A program made the position numbers and the translations under genes. From assembly GCA_029721515.1 (NCBI GenBank), contig CM056551.1:26274437-26338436 (forward strand): DNA of 64,000 nt. Reading direction: 5' to 3'. This document shows positions 24,275-36,991 of this stretch, one piece after another; position 1 is the first letter of the stretch, and every line of letters starts with the position of its first letter. Source of the stretch: Synanceia verrucosa. Taxonomy: Eukaryota; Chordata; Actinopteri; Perciformes; Synanceiidae. The notes under the pieces were generated by a model. The model was not told the origin of the DNA, made no database searches, and saw only the letters and a program-made list of their open reading frames with translations.

Positions 24275-26863
24275 CGCCAATGGTGGAGAGATTGCTGGGA
24301 AATCCATCAAAAAGGGATTTGGAGCTGGTGGGGCTGGACAGTGGGGAACAGAGGGTGAGGCTCAGGGGGAAAGAGAGGTGAGTATGTCGCTGGACAAAGA
24401 GAATAAATCCTGTTATTCGCCCTGCCCTCCTGGGGTTGGGAACTTCCTTTGCCACTGACTGAGAGCTTGAGTGAAAAGCTATAAAGACTCTATATTGCAC
24501 CATCTTACTGGAACTGTTACACAGTGTACGTCTAAACGATAGGTTACACTCTCGTGGGTAATAGTGTTGTGAGGGTGTGTGCAGTTTCATAGCATCTGAA
24601 CACCTGCTAGTGTGTATCCTCTTGCATGCCTAATTGAGTCATACTGGATGGTCATGGCAATACCTCATTGACCGCAGCAAAATCACGAATAAACATTTTT
24701 CTCAGTGTGTCATGATCTGACTTCCCACACACTATTTCCTCAGTAAATCTTTGTGCCTCAGAACCTCAATTCCAAACGATTGCCTAACATGACTTAGACC
24801 AAAATCTTTTAGAATGATGGTAGCAAGCATCCAACCTCCTAAGGCCCTACTCCAGAACAGAGGGGTGGTCCCTTTTGCATCAACTGATGCTTAACACAAA
24901 GCAGATGCTGAGCAGATGGCACAGGTTTGTTTTATGAGCAACGGGGTAGTTTTTGTGCAAGCATCATGCATTGTGCCAACCCTGACCCTGGGGGGTTACA
25001 GGAGGACCAATGATCTGTCCGTCACAGAAAAAGGCAGCATGGAGTGCCTGGCACAGACCCCTGACATTGATAAGGCTGGGAGTCAGAGTCCATGTAGAGA
25101 GGAGCACAGTGACACAGTTGCATGCGTGTGCATGCACGTGCATGCGTGTCAGCACATGCATTCAAAATGTAGGATCTCTGTGCTCGGATGGACAGCTGGT
25201 GGACAGGCCAGGACGCTGGAGAGTTCTGAAATGCATGAAAACACACTGTCCATCACACATATCATGAGCCAAAGGAACAGAAAAGGATGCCTGGGGCCAG
25301 GACTCTGGGACCTGGCCCTCTAACAAGCCACAGACAACACCACAACTAAAGAAACTTCACATTCTCAACATCCAAATTTGCTTTTATTGACTTATTCTGT
25401 GACTCTAACCTCAGTCAGCTGACTTTTCTTTTATATTACATTACTTTATTTCCTGGAACACACACGGCGTCCAATAAAGACGTATTACCCACTATATATA
25501 GTGCTGGCTAAATACGTGATGCACATCATGGTATCCACAACAGAACAATACTGCGTTGTCAAATGTTCTCTTGAATAAGTTATCAAGCTCAAATGAAAAT
25601 GTGAGGTCTTCGGCTTGGAACGATACACAATAATTCTTCACAAATGATTAGTTACAAACTCCTAAAGTTGTTATTTATTTCATATTATTATCTTGTTAAG
25701 CCTTGACCATGAACCTGCTTTCGCCATAACCATTTTCATCCTGCACATAATGCTTCCAGCAAACTTCTTTCTTCTTTTCAATGTGCAGACTCATTTAGAA
25801 TTATGGTGCTCTTGCACAAGCAGGCTTTGTGCGTTGCCAGGAAAGTTTCTTAGCGGCGGGCATCAAGCTGCAACAGGACTGCCACTGAGTCCACTCATTT
25901 CACAGACTAAGCTCAGATCAAAGCTAAAGGAAACAATGCACAGGCAACAAACACACAAACACAGATATACTTCATGTAGAGTATCCCTTCAGTATCCGCT
26001 CACAATCATTCATGTCACACATCTTATCTCGAGACAATCTCCTTTTCCTGTACCTCTGTGATGGATAGCTCATCACCAGATAGCCTTCCCATCAGGCTCT
26101 AACTTGACGAGGACCATGACCAGTCAACAGTGATAACATGAGTGCTGGTCAGTGGTGGTTTGATCCAATCACTGGTTCTTAAAGCAGTGGTTCTGGTAGC
26201 CTGGTTCAAAAAAAACTACTACATGGGATCCCTTGCAGACACCCAGTCACTGATCTATTGGATATCCCTGTCAGAGGTGCTGAGGAGGTGTCTGGTTGCA
26301 GGGCTGCTCCTGGGGTCAGTGCCTCTAGGGTTTCTCCTGACTGTGGTCGATGTGTTGTAATCTTTAATATTAATTATTCACTGCAAGTCTGAGACTTAAC
26401 AGTCATGAGAGGACGGTCGTAAGCATGACACTGCAAGACTCACCATACAGCACGTGCCATGTGCTGTCTCTGATCAGTCAGGTGGTCAAGTGAGCTGTCA
26501 TAGACGGTCACTTTTACAGTGAAAAATGACTAAAAAATATGTTTCCTATCTGTGTCTCACTGAACACATGAATCTGTCAACACCTTTTGCCACTTTAGCT
26601 CTCCGGGAGCTTCTCGAGGTAAAGTAGCAGCCTCTATAATCATAGCCAAGGATGTTTCCCTAGTTATTTCACTGAGAATACTCTGTATTGGAAGCTTTAA
26701 AAGAGGAAAGCAAGACTTGTACTTCCTTTCTGGTGGAGACTGTGTGGTATAACAGTCTGTAGAGTTTTAATCAAGGGCTTTCCCATGAGGCATCCCTGCC
26801 CTGAGGCTTCCCTGGTCCTGAGACGCCCTCGGTGAAAAGCTTGTGGTTATATCTGGCAGTTAG

Positions 26864-26864
<1 letters not shown>

Positions 26865-26904
<40 letters not shown>
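26865..26904. repeat. CA microsatellite
   Basis: About 20 uninterrupted CA units in the presumed first intron of adgrv1. Confidence 0.95.
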
Positions 26905-26909
<5 letters not shown>

Positions 26910-29243
26910 GGATCTCCAGTTGTATGACACTGGGAGGCCTTCAGTGGGATCTCATTCATCAATCTTACAGCTCTGGTCGATGATCTGGAGTCAGTCTGGC
27001 CACAAAACGAAACTGCTCTGTCATTAACATCAACTAATATAACAGTGCTCCTGGAACGTTTGTGCTTCTCCTCTGGACGAATTCACACTAAAAACCAACT
27101 ACGCAAACAGAGAGTATGACTGATGGTGACAGAGATAAACAGATGAGTAAACAGCAACAGAGAGACAGATGGTGTGGTAGACAGAAAGGCATACAGAGAG
27201 AGGTGATAATAAGCCTGTGTGTATATCTATATTTATGGATAATGTATGGGGTGAGTGCTAAGCCACTTCTTTCAGGATATAAACAGTGGAAAATGGAAGT
27301 GCCTTGTGGTCGGATAGCCGGGTTATTATTCAGAGGTCAGACAAAATATGAAAAATGCCTAATATGAGCGGGCAGAATTTGCTCAAAACATCTTGATTTT
27401 TTTGTATTACAGGCAATTATACCTTAAACACAAAATTAAATAGAAGAGAACAAGTAAATAATGATAACAATAATAATGTGTCTTTTAATACATACAGCCA
27501 AAACAATCTCTTTTAATAGAACGGCTCCTGTATTAGTTCAGTTTGTATTTCTAAGTTGACGCAGTGGCCAAAAAAACCCATGGTGCCTCCTCCTGCTTAT
27601 TGGATTGTTTTCTGTTTGAGCTTTTCTCCACGTTAAGCGATGCCACCAGTCCAATGTGTGTCCGACCGTACCGCAGAAACCACCCACCCTCCGTTCTCAG
27701 CCTCTGCGTAGCCGCGGCTGCCATACCCAGTCAACTCACAAGCCCATAATTGTACTTCACATGTAGTTTCTCCCTCTGGTATTTTTAGACCAGTGAATGT
27801 TCTCGCAATACAGAGAAGCTGAGGAGAAGAAATTAAGAAACGTAATAAGGGAGTAGAGCTAAAACATACACCATTAAATCTGACAAAAACTCTGTTTCTC
27901 ACTTGGCTTATTTTGGAGAGCTTTACCCCCTAGACAGAATTCTGTTTGTTTTCAGGAGAAAAAACAGAAAACCGACCATCAAAACCTCCAACAAGTAGGA
28001 GCGAAAGATTTTGGGGGAAATGAGGATGGCAGCGTGCTGAATTGTAGCCAAATTATGCCATTCCACCCAAGAGAGAAGTAGAAAACACTTGAATGAATAC
28101 CTCTCTAAAGAACAAAAATGCATGAGGTCAGCCTTCCAGCTATTGTCAGACGATACTTTTCAACCAAGCATTTCTCCTCCGGGGGCAAGAGGCTGCCAAT
28201 CAAGTGTGCATTTTACTGTGAAAAAGGGAACAGAGAGAGGGAGGTTTTTTTTGAGGTATTGTCCACACGGCCGTGGTCGGATGCTCTTAAGTTGAGCCAA
28301 TGGCATCTCGCATCCCTAACTAAAAACAAGAGCTTTTTTTTCTTCTTAGAAAATAGTGGGAAGGAAGGAATATAGAAAAAGGAAAGTGGTTCCAATTGAG
28401 TAGGAACCAGTGCGTGAGCAATTGAGAGCGTTTTTCAGTTTGAGCACTGGCTGACTGATTAGCCTGTATGACACAGTGATGGAGGCAGACAGAAAAGCAC
28501 TTTCATGGGATTAAACAAGGTTGTGCTCTCCACAGCCTCGCACACCAAAGGGCCAAAATAGAAAGGGTATTACTTCATCGCATGTAACGAGTTGGGCCTG
28601 GATGAAATGCTAATTGCATTTCAAAAGACATCCCAAAACAGAGAACGGGGGAGTATTTTCACTGGAGAAGAAGCAGGGCTTTACGATCCACTGACCAGCG
28701 CAGAAGGAGCAGCCTTTGTTCACTTATTCTCCTTGTGTTTTGTGTGCATTTCGAAAATTGCCACAGTCCTCTTTTCTTTTGTTTCTCCAACTTTTGGCAT
28801 GCTGGCCTCCTCTCCAGCAGAATCCAAACCATCCTATTCAGACTTCTTCCTTTTCTCTTGGCTCTACTCTATCAGTCCTAAACAAGGACACACACGGCAC
28901 ACACACATTCTTGGTACAGTAGGTGTGGGAGAGCTCCTCTTTCAGGTCTTTACAGCGTCGGAAAACTAAGGGCCAGATGGCAGGATTTAGGAGGAATCAA
29001 ATCCCTGAACAAGTGTGGTGAACAGACTTATTATCATACAGAAAAATAATAATTTGTGCTGTACATGGCTTTCACTGATCTGTCACATACATGCAGCAAA
29101 AAGAAATAAATAACACTTCCATGTAAAGTGCACTGCAAACAGATATTTTCAAATATCTTTTATAATAATTATAATTTTATAATATTTAAAATATATCATG
29201 TTGCTGTGTGTTTGCTTATCACTAGCTGCTGTGTGCTCTGCAT

Positions 29244-29890
29244 TAGGGCTGCTCCATTATGGAAAAAATCATTATCATATTATTTTGGTCAATATTTAAA
29301 TCACCATTATCCAAACAATTATTTTTGAATTACACATCATCATTTCTCTGTGTCAAAAAGCAACACTGCATATGGTGTTTGATATGAAATATAAACAGTA
29401 ATATTAGTAACATCCTGTTTTTAAAGCTAGACGGAGAAACAGAACTTTTTTATTATTGTTATTAATTATTTGGAGGTTTCAGTGCTTCTCATGATTAAAG
29501 TGAATATATAAAGACATAATAGACAGTTGTAAAAGACAGAAGCATTGCATAAACAGTCAGAGTTCAGTTTCAATAGTCAGTGCTTATAGCAGACACACCC
29601 CTCTTATGTAGTACTGTCCATAGTTGTTTACGCTGCTCTGTTGACTTGATTTTATTCAACAATAAACACAAATCTTGTTAAGATGAACACTGTGTCCACA
29701 ATCTGGGCACATTTTATGCCAGAGGACAAGGAGTGATCGGCGGGGTTGCTCTGATCAGGAGGGTAGCGGGATTGCGGCGGGGGAGCGTGTTTGCGGTGAT
29801 CAGTGAGTGTAGCGGGATTGCAGTGATCACGGAGGATAGCGGGATTGCGGAGGAGCGGGTTTGCAGAATTAGGTTAATTGCACAGCCCTA
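29244..29890. mobile_element. Nonautonomous hAT-type element with target duplication
   Basis: Starts TAGGGCTG and ends CAGCCCTA, the terminal inverted repeats usual for teleost hAT elements. It is flanked by CTCTGCAT (29236-29243) and CTCTGCGT (29891-29898), an 8-bp target duplication with one mismatch, as hAT transposases make. The body is AT-rich except for a GC-rich block near the right end (about 29733-29866) in which TAGCGGGATTGC occurs three times. No transposase frame. Confidence 0.75.
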
Positions 29891-31310
29891 CTCTGCGTGA
29901 TGATGTAACCGGCGTTGCAAATCCGACCCCGGTATAATATATACAAATATATGTGTGTGTATGTGTGTGCATATGCATATGTACATACTGTAACTTGTAT
30001 CACTACTACAACAGTGATCTATGTAGTATATCACAATATATCGCAATATCGCAATAATATATTGTATTATGACTCAAGTATTGCAATACATATCGTATCG
30101 TGAAGTCCTTGCAAATACCCACCTGTAGCGTAGACACTGTTAATGAACAGGACGTAGACCTGCAGAGGTTTGCAGGTCCTGTCATACACTTAATAAACAC
30201 TTCATTTTTCCTTGGCAGTGCCTCACATCACACAGTGAAAGACACAAAGATGCAGGGTGTGTTTTCTCTTTATCCTCAAGTGATTCTGATCACGTAACAC
30301 ATTTTTCTTGCAATACTGTAACCTATCATGGCACGCATCCAGAGGAAGATGACATATACATCTTTATACAACAACACACACACTGGCCACCTCTCAGCCA
30401 TGCTTGAATCAACCTGCTCCCCCAACCTACTTGAGGAATTCCTCTGCCATGACCAACTACAGTACAATGAGGGAAGTGAGAGATAAACAGAGAATGACAA
30501 GGAAAGAAAGACAAGAGGGGCTGGTGTAAGAGATGGGGCAGATTGGGGGTGGAGATGAATGTGTGTGGATGAAATTATTCAGAACGGGTCATACGCACAC
30601 GCTGGGGGATGGTGGATGAATAGGGCTGAAGGGTAATGGAGAGAACTAAGGGATTTGGAAGATTGATCTAAGAGTTGGTGACCTACATCAACAAGTTTAT
30701 GTTTTCCAACCCCACACACATACACAAAGACCCTGTTGAGAGGCTGGTGGTACTAACAAAGAAGAAAGGGTTTAGGGATGGATAGAAGACAAAGTGTGAC
30801 CCGCTCAATCTGACTTGTCGAAGCTGGACAGGAAGCAGGGGCCACCATGGGATGTGTTCCACGTGGCTCCCCCAAAAACACTGAGACGAGGGCTCGAACT
30901 CATGGGGATTTATGTTCGTACGGAGGGACCCATGTGGGGCTCTGCTTTTTTAAAGAATGGGATCAGTGAAGAGCAAGCAAAGAGTGCGTTCATTTAAATT
31001 TTATTAAATATTAAATAAGGCTGTGGAGCAGGTTTACTATGTCAGGATAATAAGTCATTCAGTGATCAAAAAAAGAAAAAAAAAAGAGAATTCCTGCTTT
31101 CAACAGGCTATGAGGCTTAATTTAATTTGTACAGACTACAGAGTCTAGCCGAGCTAATGTGAACCAGAGGAAACAGCCTTCCTAAATGTTCCTTTACTTC
31201 TCACTATGTTTTGACATTTGAGAAAAGGATGTTGCTCTGTGTGCTTCCTATGCTGGTTTTCCATGCAGTTTGCGAGTTGAAATGAAACATAGCTGCTTGT
31301 GGAGGAATAA

Positions 31311-31888
31311 TAGGGCTGCAACTAACGATTATTTTAATAATCGATTAATCGGACAATTACTTCTTCAATTAATCGATGAATCAGATATTTAATTTCCATC
31401 CTCTTATTTAAAAACAGGACATTATCTCAAATTGACAGTGCACAAATCACAGCTGCATAGCTGCATAGACATTCCAGAGCTTGTAAAATAAAATATTACA
31501 AAAAATATTAAAAAAAAAACAAAAAACAAAATGTTGACATCAAATAGCTCATAAAATGGGTGCTTGAGGGAACAGTGCAACCAGTTTTCAAGGTGCGGAT
31601 CACTGTAGTGAAGCAGGGTTGTGGCAGGAGCAGTGGGGTTGCGGTTTTATCACCGCGGTAATAAAAAAATCCATACTGTCACATCCCTAGCTCCATATGA
31701 GCCACTCTGCTCTTCTTCTGTGGTGTTTTACAACAGTGTGCATCAGTCCGCTCAACTCAGTGAGCTCTGTGACGTAGCGCTGACTGATATATCAATCACG
31801 TGACACAACAAATCGATAATGAAATTCGTTGCTGACAATTTCAATAATCGATTTGTATTGATTTTATTGATTTGTTGTTGCAGCCCTA
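31311..31888. mobile_element. Nonautonomous hAT-type element
   Basis: Starts TAGGGCTGCAACTAACGATT and ends GTTGCAGCCCTA, with inner ATCGATTAATC-type words repeated at both ends in opposite sense (for example AATAATCGATT near both ends). This is a very common fish hAT family. No matching 8-bp flanks were found (AGGAATAA versus GTGCCCAG), so it is old or one edge has changed. No coding capacity. Confidence 0.7.
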
Positions 31889-34800
31889 GTGCCCAGCAGC
31901 ATTAGCTGCAAACACTGCTAAATCTAGACAGAAAGTCGTCAAGTATGCAGCACTGACGGCCTCAGCTTCAACCCTCCGGGCCTCCCAGGCCACTACGAAA
32001 AAGTTATCATGATGAAAATAAACCATGAACTTGGCTATTGTTTGTAGCCACAGCTGTCAAGTTAACAGCTCACAGAAGACCCAGTCAGCCACACAGGAAG
32101 CCTGTCTAAGAGCAAAATGAAATGACTTAATTTATTGATTGCTAAGAACAGAAGCAAATCCACTGTTGTGAATAATTATATATGTCGTATTATTCTTCAA
32201 CCTAATAGAGGAACTGGTCATGCATTATAATCAGCACAGCGGGTAGGAAAGACTGTCCACTCACTAAATCTGAGGACAATCATGTCAAAGTTCAAGTTTA
32301 ATACTAGAATGGGGATGCTGGGCAGCTGTAGGAGGGCACCTCATCTCCCATGCAGATCACAAGCTATAACAATAAGTGTGTGTGCATGCGTACATGCATA
32401 CATGCCTGTGTGTATGTATGTAAGTACAATTATGAGAGTTGACAGCGAGGTCATGGCTGAGGGTTTGCTGCAGTGACTGTGGCGTCCTCTCACCAGGAAC
32501 AATATGCGGTTGGTCAGGCCTGCTAAAGACACCTCAGGATTGTTGGCCATCGCTGAGGGCCTACTACTTTCTGTCCCTCTGCTCCAATGGCAACAACTAC
32601 TAAAACATGATACTTATGTATGCAAGCATGAACTATCAAATGAGTCTGAAAACAAAGTATTAAAATCACAAAGAACATTATAAGAGACTTATTTACGACT
32701 TTAATTTGTCCACTCACTAAATTTAAAATCGATCTGATCGAGGCTTTCCAGACATGTTGGCAAATAATTTGAACAATAGGAATATATTACAGTATGAACT
32801 AGCATAGTTTGTTATTTGTTGCATAGAAGCATTCTGTCAGCTCACAGTGAACAATAATAGGAGGCAGGTTTATGATATACATCTGTTGCACAAGAGGATT
32901 ATGAATTGTTCTACTGCATGGCACTTCTGAGGGAAATGGTAATTTGAGGGAGAAGTGGGAACGTAGGTGCAACATTTTATCCTCTCAAGGTGTGGAAATG
33001 AAAACCAGACCATAACTAATAAGATGTGTATAATGTGTAGGCCTGATGCTTTTCTCATCTCACGTCATGAAAATTGGAAATGCAGATCATTCACTGAGGA
33101 GAAGCCAAGTGTAACCTTTTTGTATTGAGTTTAATAATGTGCAATATAAATGAACATTGTTCTCCACAGGGCTGAGATTCCATGTTATTATTAAAGAGGT
33201 TGGAAGCTGCAGAACACAAGTCAGAAAGCAAACAAATACCTTGTGTTTCAAAACAAGTAGAGCAGATATGTCTGTGAGGAAATATGGAACTACCGACCAC
33301 CGATCATGAATATCACGTGAAGTTACAATTCAACGTTATAAATGCCAGTCATTCATTCAACAGAACACATCCTTTACAACTCTTGCCCCCAACAGTGATC
33401 CATGGTGCACCGATCAGGCAGACACAGCCTGTTGCAGGGCGGTTAAGTGTATTTAGAGCTGCGTCTTCATCACTATTCCCGTCTATCCCCACACACACAG
33501 AGAACGCAAGCCCTCATCCCCACCAAACATCAATCTCATCCTGTCTGCAATGTGCAACACTTCAGCACCTTTCATCAGTGAGCAGGCTCTGTTTATGGCA
33601 CTGTCCCCTTTTGTGCCGTGCAGCCATTAACTGGGGTAGACAGAAGGAGAGAGAGAGAGGCAGGCAGTAAAACAGTTTCCGCCCAGTGAATCACATTCAG
33701 ACCCTAGCACAGGCGACTGGGGGCTGACCCCTGCCAGGCGATGACATAAACACTGACAAACAAAGGACCTGAGCCCTGAGCAAGTGTGCATCTTATAGGA
33801 TCTAAATCCACAAAAAACAGACTGACTATGACGTGTAGTTCTGGGATAATACAAATACAGATTGTAGTGGGAAGAAAACAGGAAAATATTGTAGCAAGTG
33901 TTGCTGCTTTTTAAGAAACAAAGAGGAATAACTGTTCAACAGATCCAATAATGTCACCCTATTGTAGAAACAGTTCACGGTGAGGAGCAGGTGGAAGTGC
34001 TGAATGGATGCAGAGGCAGCTCCCTCCCTTCCTCCCCAGTGAGAAAAAGGCTTTAACTGTGCTGAGGCACCACTGAGGAGGCAACAAAAGAGATCTGCAA
34101 GGGACGCACCGAGATGACATCATGTCAAAACAATTAAAGATGGACATATTCAATTATTCAGGGACTGAAAACCCCCACCCCATCAAGTGGTGTAAACTAC
34201 AGAGCCTGCACAAAAAAAATGCGCAAGAAAGCAGCAGTAGCAAAATGTGGCTCCAGGCACCACTCATTGATTTAACAGTAACAGCACATGTGCGCAACTT
34301 TAAGTGTGCCAAGATTACTTATGGCCCGCGTAAAGCCTATAGATCAGTCAACGGAGCCTTTATGAGATGGTCTCCAGCTCACCATGTGTGGCACTTCCCC
34401 TGGATTGTTGTTTTATTCCAGTGGGAGAGAGAAACCCCACACAAAGCGCAGTAATCACACTGGAGATCCTGGATGTAACCATGGAAGCGTTTGTCTCCGT
34501 CCTCAATGGGCTACCCGGCCATTCATTTACTGATTGCGCTGAATCAATATTTAGGCTTTTCAATTTTATTAGCTGCTCAGAGGGGGATTTTTTGGCACAT
34601 AGCAAAAAGAAATTAGCAGTGGCCAAGCACTTTTAATCGTTCTTATAGTGTTATACAATATGTCTGCTTGAGCTGTCTGGCATAATTGATGAGGTGTATC
34701 GCTACTCATTTGTTTCCTTTATTCCCTACACTATTAATCCACCACAACGCCTGGGGACACCAATCATTACTGAGACGGATGCGACACAAAGCGATATCAT

Positions 34801-34919
34801 ACAGCTATGAAATCACCCTCCAAAGTTTTGCAGGTCGCCAAGCATCCTTTCCTACTAGCCCACACTCACAATGACAAAATGAGGCAATATTTAAAAAGAG
34901 ATAAATAATTCCCACTTAC

Positions 34920-35250
34920 CTGACACCTTGCTTGGCCCCTCCGTCCAAGAGAAACTACTATAATGTGTTTATTACTGAGGATAACATCGATGAGCCCACT
35001 CGCGTTTTTCAGCTCCTTCTCTTCTCAAGCAGCAGCCAATAGCTGCATCATTTTGGAGTGAAAACCCACTGAAGTCGGTCTCTCCTTCGGCAGCTTTTGT
35101 GGTCCCGTTGAACAGCATGGGATGAAGCGCGTCTAACGGGACTGAAGCCGGGAGGAAGACCAGCGACGGAGCGGCTCCCCGGTCTGTCCAGGACCTTCTC
35201 CTCTTTCTCTCTCTGTCCAGGATCTTCTCCTCTCTCTCTATCCACACTCA
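34920..35250 (-). other. adgrv1: Probable noncoding first exon and promoter side of adgrv1
   Basis: A noncoding exon is required because the first coding exon opens with an acceptor two bases before the ATG. The best minus-strand donor upstream is GTGTCAG/GTAAGTGGG at 34919/34920. The sequence above it (34,970-35,260) is GC-richer than its surroundings and rich in CT/GA runs, as expected for a 5' UTR close to a transcription start. It contains a 91-codon upstream reading frame (35247 down to 34972). Its right border is a guess. This is inference from splice logic only; another donor in the 12-kb region cannot be excluded. Confidence 0.4.
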
Positions 35251-35466
35251 GCTCCGACCTCCTGCAGTCATGTGGGATCTCCTGCTACTCCACAAACACA
35301 ATTCACTGTCCCGACAGAAAGATTAGTTTGCAGCTACTCAGGGACTCCAGCTCGTCTCCTAGCCGCTGCCTAATAAGACGAGACGTTTTAATCCCATTTG
35401 TAGCTCACGGGTGTTCAGTGTGGTGGTGGACAGCGCCACCCTGTGACCCCAACGAGTATAGGCCTA

Positions 35467-36709
35467 CACTATATTACTAAAAGTATTCACTCACCCATCC
35501 AAATAATCAGACTCAGGTGTTCCAATCACTTCCATGGCCACAGGTGTATAAAATGAAGCACCTAGGCATGCAGACTGCTTTTACAAACATTTGTGAAAGA
35601 ATGGGTCGCTCTCAGGAGCTCAGTGAATTCCAGCGTGGAACTGTGATAGGATGCCACCTGTGCAACAAATCCAGTCGTGAAATTTCCTCACTCCTAAATA
35701 TTCCACAGTCAACTGCCAACTGTGTTATAAGAACATGGAAGTGTTTGGGAACGACAGCAACTCAGCCATGAAGTGGTAGACCACGTAAAGTGATGGAGCG
35801 GGGTCAGTGGATGCTGAGGCTCATAGTGTGAAGAGGTCAGCAACTTTCTGCAGAGTCAATCACTACAGACCTCCACACTTCATGTGGCCTTCAGATTAGC
35901 TCAAGAACAGTGCACAGAGAGCTTCATGGAATGGGTTTCCATGGTCGAGCAGCTGCATCCAAGCCATACATCACCAAGTGCAATGCAAAGCGTCGGATGC
36001 AGTGATGTAAAGCACACCACCACTGGACTCTAGAGCAGTGGAGACAAGTTCTCTGGAGTGACGAATCACACTTCATCTGACAATCTGATGGATGAGTCTG
36101 GCTTTGGTGGTTACCAGGAGAACGATACTTGTCGGACTGCATTGTGCCAAGTGTAAAGTTTGGTGGAGGGGGGATTATGGTGTGGGGTTGTTTTTCAGGA
36201 GCTGGACTTGGCCCCTTAGTTCCAGTGAAAGGAACTCTGAATGCTTCAGCATACCAAGACATTTTGGACAATTCCATGCTCCCCACATTGTGGGAACAGT
36301 TTGGAGCTGGCCCTTTCCTCTTCCAACATGACTGTGCACCAGTGCACAAAGCAAGGTCCATGAAGACATGGATGACAGTCTGGTGTGGATGAATTTGACT
36401 GGCCTGCACAGAGTCCTGACCTCAACCCCATAGAACACCTTTGGGATGAATTAGAGCAGAGACTGAGAGCCAGGCCTTCTCATCCAACATCAGTGTGTGA
36501 CCTCACAAATACACTTCTGGAAGAATGGTCAAAAATTCCCATAAACACACTCTTAAACCTTGTGGACAGCCTTCCCAGAAGAGTTGAAGCTGTTATAGCT
36601 GTAAAGGGTGGACCGACGTCATATTGAACTCTATGGATTAGGAATGGGATGTCACTTAAGTTCATATGTGAGTCAAGGCAGGTGAGAGAATACTTTTGGC
36701 AATATAGTG
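35467..36709 (+). mobile_element. Tc1-like transposon, near full length, transposase decayed
   Basis: A 1,243-bp element inserted at TA, with TA on both sides. Termini CACTATATTACTAAAAGTAT and ATACTTTTGGCAATATAGTG are imperfect inverted repeats. The transposase shows an N-terminal helix-turn-helix (ELSEFQRGTVIG, SREISSLLNIPQST), the catalytic blocks WSDESHF-like (near 36055), FLFQHDCAPVHKAR, and SPDLNPIEHLWDELEQ, i.e. a DD34E pattern. It is broken: a TGA follows codon TQP at about 35769, and frame is lost near 36375, where copy 2 has two extra bases. Related to the truncated copy at 48026-49000. It sits in the adgrv1/lysmd3 spacer. Confidence 0.92.
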
Positions 36710-36991
36710 TATGTTGAGGCCGCACCCCTCTTTTCACTTAACTCCTGATAGAATGACATATCTAATCGAAACAGAAGTAGTTTCATGCCAAATGGCTCTT
36801 GGTTGCGCCATATTGTTCACTGTTGATTTTTAAATAACGACAAATACGTTACCCAACACGATACAGTAAATGTCAGGAGATATACTGCTAACATTATTTA
36901 TATCTAATTTACAATAAACATTGATACAATTCACTGCACATATAAAAGGCGTAAAAAGAACTCAGCTAGGTTGCTAAAGTAACACTTGACG

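Larger units (their letters stand above)
23077..34919 (-). other. Presumed first intron of adgrv1; no gene recognised
   Basis: Nearly 12 kb without a convincing coding exon on either strand. The longer open frames (for example 24087-24590, 24916-25323, 33284-33670) show no domain, no splice logic and low-complexity composition. What can be seen: a GT microsatellite at 24249-24274, a CA microsatellite at 26865-26904, two hAT-type nonautonomous elements (29244-29890 and 31311-31888), and an AT-rich stretch near 29,930-30,110 of repeated ATATCG-type words, probably an old transposon edge. The rest looks unique. It could hold enhancers; nothing in the bases alone shows that. Confidence 0.5.

Noticed and set aside
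24087..24590. 167-codon minus-strand frame
   Set aside because: Its length comes from a GT microsatellite and low-complexity Ser/His/Thr sequence; no motif.
29930..30110. ATATCG-rich tract as a possible regulatory or satellite array
   Set aside because: Irregular words resembling the eroded edge of a fish DNA transposon; no regular period.
33284..33670. 128-codon plus-strand frame
   Set aside because: No recognisable domain, no promoter or splice logic; inside the presumed adgrv1 first intron.
34972..35247. 91-codon minus-strand frame as a protein gene
   Set aside because: Composition is Arg/Glu-rich from CT-rich DNA, with no domain; treated as an upstream frame of a possible 5' UTR exon.
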